A DNA stretch of 64,000 nt from Diadema setosum (lineage: Eukaryota; Echinodermata; Echinoidea; Diadematoida; Diadematidae). Shown here one piece after another: positions 48,301 to 59,500 of the stretch. The DNA lies in the NCBI GenBank assembly GCA_033980235.1, contig CM067069.1:22010034-22074033 (forward strand), written 5' to 3'. Under the pieces are notes generated by a model. The model searched no databases and had not been told where the DNA came from. It was given only the letters and a program-made list of their open reading frames with translations. Position 1 is the stretch's first letter, and every line of letters begins with the position of its first letter. The position numbers and the translations under genes are program-made.

Positions 48301-51300
48301 GATGTCAGATGTCGATGCTGATGACATTGGAATCTCCTCTAAGATCTCTTGATCCATATCATTCTCACTGGGATGGTAGCTTGATTCTACCTCTTGCTCT
48401 TTGATCCAAGAATTCAAATTTTTCCCTTGATGAGACTTTAAATGGTCTGAATGAAAAACCACCAATATGTTGTTAGGTTTATTTTGAAACCTGTAGATAA
48501 CATCAGAGAACTTGTGTGTAATGAGATATGGTCCTTTCCATCTTCGCTGTAGTTTCGGCGACAAGCCCTGTGTCTTTGCGGGGTTGAAATACTACATGAA
48601 TTTCCTGACTCATAAACCATCCTTCTCAGCTCTCTTGTCTATGTCTGTTTCTGGTGTCTAGCTGCTTTGGCTAAATTCACTCTCACTTTCTGATGTGCCA
48701 TCCTCATCCTCTCCCTCAGCTCTTATCCATGGTCAGACTTTATTTCAGGGTCAATTTTCTCCTCTTCTTTGGTCATTTCCATAGTGAGATCAGTTGGGAG
48801 ACATACCTCGTGGCCTAGCATCAACGTATTCGGTGTCTCCTTTGTGGACTCCTGGGATGAAGACCAGTAGCCAAATAGGGCCAGGGGAACTTTCTCATCA
48901 CAGTCCTGTTGCCTTCTTGTCGGGTCGATTATCATCTAGACACCATGGAAATGAGCGTGCGATTGAACCTTATTCTGTGAACCTGTCAGATTTTGGGTTA
49001 TATGATGCTGTGTGAGTTTGTCGATTCCAAGGATAGAGGACATCTCCACAAACACTTGGGAATCAAAATTTCATCCTTGATCCAAGTGAAATACCTTAGG
49101 CACTCCATGGTAGACCAGTCCAGCTGAACACCATCCTTCTCTTTACATTCTACTATCCATCTGATGGTGTCATCCCCAAGTTGTGCCTCTCTGAAATCCG
49201 AAATGGTGATGGAAGGTTCCACGTGGATGGCCTTTACCTTTGGGCAGACAACTGAGTTTGATACTTGGCTTGCCTCAATCCTTGTGTTTGGCTTTGGACA
49301 ATCCTCTTTGACATTATCACACTGAGTACAATCGGTACATGGTCGTCTGGAAAGAGTCAGCGTTTGCGTGTGACCTTCCTGCATGATGCACAATGTCAAT
49401 GTCATAGTCCAAATTTACTTGGAGCCATCTAGCCATCTGACTTTGAACGTTTCGAAAGTTCAGAAGCTAGTGGAAAGCTCCATGATCTTTTCTGATTGTT
49501 GTCCATTGGCCTGCATAAATGTATGTGCGGAACTGTTTCAGAAGCCCGGCCACAGCCAATTATTCCTTATGGGTTGTACAGTAGTTTCTCTCGGCTTTGT
49601 TGAGGACCCTACGAGCATAAAAAAAAAAATACTTTTCCTTTCCATCATTCATCTGTGCTGGCACAGTTCCTATGCCTCAATTGGAGCCTCCTGTAGTCGT
49701 TCCTTCACTTCTATGAAAGGAGCGTCGCAAGCTTCAGACCATGCAAATAGTTGACCCTTCTCAGTCAATCGATGTAGAGGACAAGCAATGTTGGAGAATC
49801 CTGCGATAAACCTGTGATCCCCTGTTGCACTTTGTGTATCCAATGTCTGCGTCAGATTTTGCAAACACATCCTGATATTCGCATCTAGAAGTTTAGCAAT
49901 ATCGTAGAGGTGTGTTTCTTCCACTTGTTGTTTGGCCCATTCGTAAAGATCTTTCAGGTGCTGAGGCACTTCTTCCAGGATTCCAGTATCCATGAAGTCT
50001 GCCTATTTTTCTTCAAACATCATCTGGGGCCCGTTGCATAAAAGTTACAATTATGGTAACTGTGCCATCCAATGGTAACTACCATGGTAACAATGCTCAA
50101 CAGCCAATCAAAATCAAGAATTCCATGGAAGTTACCATTGGATGGCAAAGTTACCATAATTGTAACTTTTATGCAACGGGCCCCTGCAGTCACAGGAGTT
50201 ATGAATCCAGCAAGGGTACCCTGCCTAACAATGCATTCCATGTGAATTGGGTTGTTTTAGAATGTGGTTCACCAAGTTTTCTCTCATGTATACATCAGAA
50301 ACCTGCCCTTCCACCTACTATTAAGATATTACCAAGAGAATGGTGCATCATGGAAGTAATTCTTACATACTTCTGTTGACCTTTGATCTCTTTGAAATTA
50401 CATAATTATATTTTCTAAGTGAATTACAAAAACATGATAAAGCATAAAACTATTTAAAAATGAAACAGACGGGCAGTTTTGGACATTTTAGGGAGTAATA
50501 AGATGGGCGGTTTAGGGCTGTGCAGTTGCTGATGGGTTAACCCTATTCTAACTGGGCTATTTGAGACCAAGTTTTTACTGGGGGAGGGGGGGGTCAATTT
50601 GACCCCCCCTTCAGATCTCGGCCGCCGATCGCGCGATCGCCGCAAAATTTTGCCTAAACATAGAGCCGGATGTCAATTAAAAGATTACATGGTCATACAA
50701 TAGAAAAATTTTGATTTTATATTTTTTAATAAATTAATTATGCAAATTTACGCATGAAATCATATTTTCACCTGTAACTCCATCAAAAAGAATGAAGGAT
50801 TGCAAAATTTTTGTGTCAGAGTTCCTCAAGACACATCAAACAATTTTCTTTTAAAAAATAGTGCAATCAAACTCAATTTCTTTTGTATTTTATTGTTTTG
50901 CTAATTTCTTATGTATTTTATTGTTTTTTCGACCTTTTGTTTTCTATTGTTTTTTTTTGCCAAAATTTGTTGCAGGCACTTTTTCAAGCTTATCTACATT
51001 AGCATTGATTAATTTCAATGTTCAAAAGTTGAAATAATCTAATTTATATCAATTAAACCAAAAAACACAATTTACAATGCATTGGATTTGCACACGAAAT
51101 CATGATTTTGAGCTGTTTTGGGGTTGACATGCATATGGGCAATTCCGCGGTTAGTAACGTTACATTTGAACAAATTTAGATATTTATTTTTACCACTAAA
51201 TTACCATTTATTCACTTCAAGTCAAAATTATGTCAAAAACATGTTCATCCTTCCCAGGTTTATGATACAGAAAAGAATGAACACAATCCAAGAAATATTA

Positions 51301-54300
51301 GAATTGTTATAGCAACTTAAAGGGCTGGTTAGTAACGTTACGAAAAAAGGACATGACAAAAAAATCAATGTCTTGTAACAAAAAGTGTGCAAAAATTCAA
51401 GTTACTTCAAACAAAGTGTTGCATTAATTTCAATTATTGCATCATGACAAACGTTCATGCAAATTTTTTTAGCAGTTCGACCAATAATTTTTTAGCTAGA
51501 TCCCCAAAAGCATGGTTAGTAACGTTACGGTTAGTAACGTTACATTTGTCCGGAGTAATTCCGCAGGTCATTTCACCCTTTTGTAATTGACAAAATGTCA
51601 CATGACTTCTGGAGTATTTAAATGTATTCATCTTTTACCCTTTACCAAAACTTTGAGGAAAAAAATTCAAAGGAACCCACTGTAATTTGCATTTAAGTGA
51701 ATTTCAGCGTCCCCAGTCCCACATGTACATTTTAAATGATGGTTTTAGATCTCACAAAATCAATGAATACGAAAAATAAAATCTACTGAATTTGAAAGAC
51801 CCTAATGATTGATGAACATCCATGGCATTAGTTGATACCTAGATTAAAGGGTAAGATAAAGAGGCACATTTCTTTTATCCATGTCATGTCCACCTAACTG
51901 CGGAATTGCCCATATGCAAAACATTGCATAACTTCAGAACGTTGTACCCGGACGTCGCAAATTTGGTCTCAAAATATGCGGGAGACTTCAATGAAAAAAG
52001 TTGTGAAACGACGCGGCAAAATCTTGAATCGTGGCGCGAAATGTCGAGGGGGGGGGTCAATTTGACCCCCCCTCCCCCAGTTAGAATAGGGTTAAGATAT
52101 TAATTATCTCATTTCTAAGACAGTAATGCACAGTATATTGGGAGTTTGCACAGAGAACATAATGGTAAATTAACAATTTGCTGTGTGACCAACAAATAAT
52201 ACTACATGTATGTGTTTCAGTTCATGTCATGACACTAACTTATTCTAAAAGCCTGTACATGCTTGTTCTTGTGTAAACAGGGTCCCAGAGCCATGCAGTC
52301 AGAGAGGGTTTTGCAGTGCAAATGGGGCATCAGACAGTGGTGTTCCCTTGACTCAGCCACTTCCTGGTATAGCATCGCCTGTTTATGCAGTGGTGACAAA
52401 TGATGTCAGTGATACGCACATCACAACCCTTGCCAATGGTTTGCGAGTTGCTTCTATGAACAAGTTTGGCCAGTTCTGCACTGTTGGAGGTACAGTGTGT
52501 TGCACATAAAATTATATATCTTGCTGAGGAGAAGTAAACTATCAAATACAGTCAACCTCGCGTAAGTCGACATAATCGGGACTGAGCAAAACACGTCGAC
52601 TTACGCGAATGTCGACTTACGCGTAAGTCGACATTTTGTCGACTTATAAATGAAAATTAATTTCCCCTGTACAAAGTAAGATTTGGATCACGATGCGGAT
52701 CACTACCCATATCTTACTCCTTTTGCTGCCAAAACATGCCTACTGTCATGAGCAACAATAATGTTGTTAGTTCATGCATAAATCTTGCGCCGGTTAGTAA
52801 CGACAACGCACAATTCCCAAATCTCTAGAGAGATTTTGAGAGAGCGGGGTCGGAAACCTAGGCTCGTTTCTAGACACTTAACGTTTTAAACTTGATTTGA
52901 AATATCAAAGGCAACTTCCCCAAAATTGCATTAAACTTTGCGATTTAAATTCAAGTGCGTTGCTGGGAAGATATGCGTGTGATTTCGCATGATTCTGTCG
53001 AGATTATTTTTCAGTGCCGACTGAGTTGAAATATGTGTGATTTTCCTTCGCTAAGTCGCCATATTTGTTCTGCTTAAAGTATTGCCATAAAGAATTGTTC
53101 TCGCGCTCCGATTCGCAACATTACCGCTCTGCGCGGCGCGGGCCCGTCTGAAATAAAAAGAAGAAGAAAAGTTTGTTCATCCAAAAACGACATCTTTCGG
53201 ACTACTATAACCTTCGTAAAAACAAACCTCTTACCATTGTCGGACTGATTTAACTTTGTAATGAGAATTAAAACTTCTGCAACTTTAACAATAATTCGTT
53301 ATCATTATTTTCATTGGCATTTTGTGAAGCAGCATGCGTTTCGGTAGTTTGAAACGTGTAAATGTTGCGATGTCTTTCCCCTGCAAGTGCAGACTAAGTT
53401 CGGTCACGGCGAAAGTTCCGTTACGAATAAAAAATAATGCAAGCCTTTTCAACAATAACGCCCTTCCGTACATTTTTATACGTTTAAACGCATTTTCTAG
53501 TTTCGGACAAGAACCGCAAGTCTTTTCTGCAACGCTCTTGCGTTTTAAGTACAGCATCGCTTGTGATTTGACGGACTTGCATTTGATTTTTAGAGTTGCG
53601 TTTAAACGCAATTGAGTTTAAATTTCATACAATTTTCTAGTTTTGTGTGATTATGAAACGCAAGTCTTTTCAACGTTCCGTGTGATTTGATGGACTTGTA
53701 TTTGATTTTCAGAATTGCGCTTAATTTTAAATTATGCTTACGATAAGTCTTTTAAACAATAACACACTTCCGTAGATGTTTAGAGATGCGTTTAAACGCA
53801 ATTTCTTATAGTTTCGTACAAAAACCGCAAGTCTTCTCTGCAACGCTGTTACGTTTAAATACAGCGTTACGTGATTTGATAGACTTGCATTTGATTTTGA
53901 GAGTTGCGTTTAAACGCAATTGAGTTAAAAAAAGTTCCCTACAATTTTCTCGTATCGTATGATTATCAAACGCAAGTCTTTCAGCGTTCCGTGTGATTTG
54001 ATGGATTTCCATTTGATTTTTAGAGTTGCGTTTAAACGCAATTGAGTTTAAGTTTCCTACAAGTTTCTAGTTTCGTGTGATTATCAAACGCAAGTCTTTT
54101 CAGCGTTCCATGTGATTTGACGGACTTGCATTTGATTTTCAGAGTTGCGTTTAAACGCAATTGAGTTTAAGTTTCCTACAAGTTTCTAGTTTCGTGTGAT
54201 TATCAAACGCAAGTCTTTTCAGCGTTCCATGTGATTTGACGGACTTGCATTTGATTTTCAGAGTTGCGTTTAATCTCTAATTTTGCTTACGAAATGAAAA

Positions 54301-56492
54301 AAGTAATGCAAGTCTTTTCAACAATAACGCACTTCCGTAGATGTATAGAGATGTACTTAAACGCAGTTTCTAGTTTCGTACAAAAACCGCTCTTGCGTTT
54401 AAATACAGCGTTGCGTGTGATTTGATGGACTTGCATTTGATTTTTAGAGTTGCGTTTAAACGCAATTGAGTTTCAGGTTCGTACAATTATTTTCTAGTTT
54501 CATATGATTATCAAACGCAAGTCTTTTCAGCAACGCACTTGCGTTCAAATGCAAAAGTTGCGTGTGATTTGATACACCTGCATTTGATTTTTTGAGTTGC
54601 ATTATTAGTTGCATTGTAATAAATCTTTTTAGAAAGGGCCCTGGTTTTAATACCGCTTCGGAATAATCAACGTTAGAATATTCGGATTTACAAAAACACC
54701 TATTTCATGTTCGGATAATGAATACCTACTGGGTCATATAAGTGTACAAAATGTGTGCGATTTGAGAAAAACGAGAGGGAGAAAAGGGGTAAAGTGAACT
54801 GTCTTGGGTATACTACATGTAATGCTCCAGTGTAAATGAGTGTATGTCCTTTCTATATTCTGGCATACAAGACAATGGACGCATGGCGCGAACGCTACCG
54901 CGCCGTACACAAGCGAATTACCGAGTAGAAACGCAGCGAATCGGAGCGGGAAAACAATTCTTTTTCAGAGAATGGCGATAAGATTTTGAGCGAAAAATTA
55001 TGTCGACTTAGACGAGGGAATTAACACGTATTTCAGCTCAGTTGGCACTGAAAAATCAGGTCGACTTACGCGAGTTGTCGACTTATAAATGTCGACTAAG
55101 ACGAGGAAATTTTCAAGGAATAACAAAGGCAAAAATCGGGACTTTTTTATTGTGTCGACTTAAGCGAATTGTCGACTTATGCGATGTCGACTTAGGCGAG
55201 GTCTACTGTAAAATAGGAAGGTATTCCATCATACAAGAGTTGTTGCCTCTTGTCTTTTTTCAGACCCTGTAAGGATGCAATCATGTCAACCATTTGTTAG
55301 ACATTGATAGACCTGAAGTATATATCACTTCAGGGGTAATGATAGGAAAGACCAGGAGCCATAGTGATGTTTATGCCTGTAATTTGATTTCTCATGTTGT
55401 GATTCAAGAATTTCCTAGGCTTTTTTTCCCCAAGCAAATGGAAAGGTATTGATAAGGCAATTTACTAAAATGTGATTTAGAATACATTGGAGAAAGCTCA
55501 ACGTTCTTCTGTAATACGATAACTTCCCGAGATAAAAACATATCATGACAAAAGTTACTGAGTTTACCTTGATACAGAGATAGATATGTCAACATTATCA
55601 AACTTTTAGGAAATATTTTGTGTGCCATTGCATTTCTTTAGAGATTTTGAAGTCCCATTATGTCTGTTTTTGTCTTTTCTCCATCTCTGTCTGTCTCTCT
55701 ATTTCTCTTTCTATTTATCTGTTTGTCAATTTCTCTGTGTTCTCTCGGCAGTTCTTGTAAACTCTGGGTCAAGACATGAAGTTGGATATCCCAAAGGAAT
55801 TGCTCATTTTATGGAGAAGATGGCATTTGGGGTTGGTCATTTATCAAATGTTGTATTTCTGACTTGTAAAACAAGCTGTAATAAAGAAGCAGTGATTTTT
55901 CTTCTGTTTTTTTTTTTAACCAATGCTCAGTCATATAAGGATGTTTGGTGCACAGATAGATATGAATGTTATTCATTCATTGAAATGATCTTTTTGAAAT
56001 TCATATTGTAAGATAAACCTGAAGTAATGTCCTGAATGGATATTGAATGTATTTGAAAGGATTTTTTGAGAGTCTGCTGGCTGGAATACTGAATTTGTAA
56101 TGAAACTGCTTGAATATTGGTCCAAATCTGACTTGTCACAATACATTGCAGTGGTCCTTTTACATAAAAGTTAGAGATATAAATGTTACTTTAATGTAAT
56201 TTTTTAGAGTAGTGTCTACCATGCAAGACTGAAAAACAAAGGTATTCGGTTTACTCATAAGTTATAACAGGTCACAAATACTCTGTTTTTGAACATATTA
56301 GCAATAGCTTGTATTACAACTCTGGAACTACTTACACATATGTGGTAACTTCAAAACTTCTCACTATACAAGTCTATACCAAATAATAGATTGGGCTTGA
56401 AGACGTCAGTGCTGAGATATTGTCATTGAAATCAGCTTAAGAATGGGAGATAAACGCTCAGGTTAGTGAAGTCTTGTGGCCTATTAGTAAAG

Positions 56493-56553
<61 letters not shown>

Positions 56554-59500
56554 GATACATTTGACAGTTGCATTTCAAGGACTTGAATAGGGAAATGCCA
56601 AATTTGAACACTAGGTAAGCATTTAGGAATTCATCAATTATCATGTCCCTTTTGTCTTTTCCTATCAGTCCACAGAACAATTTTCTAGCAGAGACAAAAT
56701 ACTGCTTTCCCTTGAAAAACATGGAGGAATTTGTGATTGTCAGTCTTCAAGGTACAGTTGTGTTTTCATGTCTATTTGTGATGCTGAGGGAAGTGATGTT
56801 TATTTGTTATGAATGTGTATAGTACTGCTCTCTCAATAATGTTAGAGTTTGAGTTTTATTTTTTGCTCTGTTTCCTTTGTCTTTACCCATGTGGCAGAGA
56901 AACAGTGGGTAACAAAATTCACCATATTTCCTTATTTTATTGTCTGTAAGCACCAGTCATAATTAAGCAGCCTATCTATACCTCAAACTTAACCCTCATG
57001 ATCTCTTGATAATTTCTTAGTATAGTATAGTTCTGTAAGTGATATTGTCTCATTGAATGATAATCGAAGAAAGTGCTAGGGGTTTATATTCATTGCAAAC
57101 TTTTTTTGAGTTGGTCTTTGGTATAATGTTTACCATTGTTTGACAAGACATTGATAATGCCTCAGAATACCTTTAGGGGCTTATGCAGCACAGCAAGAAA
57201 GTCACAAGCCACATTGACAAGTTGCTGCCTAGTAATGCTTGGGTGCATCTATGTGCTAAAGTAAACTAAAGTATTTTCTCAGAACTGCTTGAGATTCTAG
57301 CACTTATTTTCATCCATGTAAGAAGAAAAAAGTAACATGATGACATCTATAGATAAAGTACTAAATTTTTAATATCTGACAATTTTCAGGGACACTTTGG
57401 TGTATGGTGTATCAGCAGATAGGAATGGATTGGAGGATGTAATCCAAATTCTCTCAGATGTAGTATTCAAACCACAGCTGCCAGATGCTGAGGTAAGCTA
57501 GTGCATACTCTATGAAGATATTTTTGTATGATAGTTCTTATGATACAGTCAACCTCGCCTAAGTCGACATGATCGGGACTGAGCAAAACACGTCGACTTA
57601 CGCGAAAGTCAACTTACGCGTAAGTTGACATTTTGTCGACTTATAAAGGAAAATTAATTTCCCCTGTACAGAGGAAGATTTGGACAGTGATGCCGATCGC
57701 AATCCATATCTCACTCCTTTTGCCGTCGAAACATGCCTACTGTATCTTAACAACAATCCTATTTTAGTTCGTGCATATCTCGCCCGGATAGTGAGGTAAC
57801 GACACCTCACAATTGCCCAATCTCGAGAGAGATTTTGAGAGAGCGGGAACGGAAACCTTGGCCCGTTTCTAGAAACTTTATGCTTTAAACTTCATTTGAA
57901 AAATCACACGCAAATTCCCCTAATTGCATGCAACTTTGCTGTTTCAATTCAAGTGCATTGCTGAAAAGATATGCGTGTGATTTGGATGTTTCTGTCAACA
58001 TGATTTTTCAGTGCCGACTGAGTTGAAATATGTATGATTTTCCTTCCGTAAAAAAAAAAAACAAGTTAAGTTGCAATATTCGTTCGCTTACATTTCTATT
58101 GCCATACTGTGAAAAAGAATTGTTCTCGGGCTCCGATTCGCAACAGTACCGCTCTGTACGGCGCGTACCCGACTGAAAAAAAGAAAAATTTGTTCATCCG
58201 AAAACGAAATTGTATTTTCGGATTACCTAACCTTCATAAAAACAAGCCTCTTTTCATTGTCAGACTAATCAAACTTTGGACCAAGATTCAAACCTTCGGC
58301 ATAGCGAACTGTAACAATTATTTCTTGCCATTTTTTCATTGATAATTCGTGAAGCTGCATGCGTTTCGGTAGTTTGAAACGTGTTAATTTTGCGATGTCT
58401 TTCTACTTCTAAGTTCGGTCACGGCGATAGTTCCGTTCGATATTTTAATTTTGTAGAGGTGCGTTTAACGTTTAGACGCAGTTTCTAGTTTCGTACCAAA
58501 AAAAAAATGCAAGTCCTTTCTGCAACACTCTTGCGTTTAAATACAGCGTTGCCTGTGATGTGAGGAACTTGCATTTGATTTTTAGAGTTGCGTTTAAACG
58601 CAATTGAGTTTCAGTTTCTTACAATTTTCTAGTTTCATATGATTATCAAACGCAAGTCTTATCAGCACCGCACTTGCGTTTAAATGCAAAGATGCGTGTG
58701 ACTTGAACTTACGTTTGATTTTTAGAAATGTGTTTAAACGCTGTTGAGTTTTAGTTTCGTACAGTTTTTTACTTTCGTATAATTATCAAACGCAAGTCTT
58801 TCAGTGTTTCGTGTGATTTTATGGACTTGCATTTGATTTTTAGAGTTGCGTTTAAACGCAGTTGAGTTTCAGTTTCGTAAAATTTTCTAGTTCCTGATTA
58901 TCAAACGCAAATCTTTTCAGCAACGCACTTGTGTTTAAATGCAAAGTTGCATGTGATTTCATGAACTTGTGTTTGATTTTATCGACTTGCATTTGATTTT
59001 TACAGTTGCATTTCAACGCAATTGAGTTTCAGTTTCGTGAAATTGTCTAGTTTCTGATTATCAAACGCAAATCTTTTCAGCAACGCACTTGCGTTTAAAT
59101 GCAAAGTTGCATGTGATTTCATGAACTTGCGTTTTAATTTTAAAGTTGCATTTAAAACGCAGTTGAGTTTTAGTTTCGTACAATTTCTAGTTTCATAAAA
59201 TTATCAAACGCAATTAAACACTGTTGAGTTTTAGTTTCATACAATTTTCTAGTTTCGTATGATTATCAAACGCAAGTCTTTCAGCGTTGCGTGTGATTTA
59301 ATGGACTTGCATTTGATTTTTATAGTTGCGTTTAAATGCAATTGAGTTTGTTTCATACAATTTTCTAGTTTCTGATTATCAAACGCAAGTCTTTTCAGCA
59401 ACGCACTTGCGTTTAAATGCAAAGTTGCGTGTGATGTGATGCATTTGCAGTTGATTATTAGCTCACCTGAGCCAAAGGCTCAAGTGAGCTATTGCGATCG

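Larger units (their letters stand above)
46961..50360 (-). mobile_element. Degenerate second Ty3/gypsy element with zinc-finger 3' region
   Basis: Minus-strand fragments appear in gypsy order. About 50240-50190: [16 protein letters not shown], before reverse transcriptase. 49993-49860: [20 protein letters not shown]. About 49830-49670: [20 protein letters not shown] and [13 protein letters not shown] sequence (RNase H connection), so most of RT is deleted. 49405-49000: linker/integrase N-terminus remains. 48935-48723: [22 protein letters not shown] (integrase). 48564-48420: [20 protein letters not shown] with [12 protein letters not shown] (integrase GPY/F module). Frameshifts and stops make it dead. 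No LTRs were recognised, so the edges are approximate. Confidence 0.8.
36339..52280 (+). other. PMPCA intron 1 (about 16 kb, transposon-filled)
   Basis: Bounded by donor GTACGT and acceptor GTAAACAG. About two-thirds is mobile-element sequence annotated separately. Stretches 36339-36940 and 43340-44165 show no recognisable feature; 50190-50536 is the possible edge of a gypsy relic; 52096-52280 is plain intron. Confidence 0.8.

Noticed and set aside
53285..53615. Overlapping ORFs of about 100 aa on both strands
   Set aside because: They are produced by the palindromic GTTTAAAC minisatellite, which is open on both strands.
56432..56722. 96-aa minus ORF with a run of Asn
   Set aside because: The Asn run is the TTA microsatellite, and the ORF is antisense to PMPCA exon 4.
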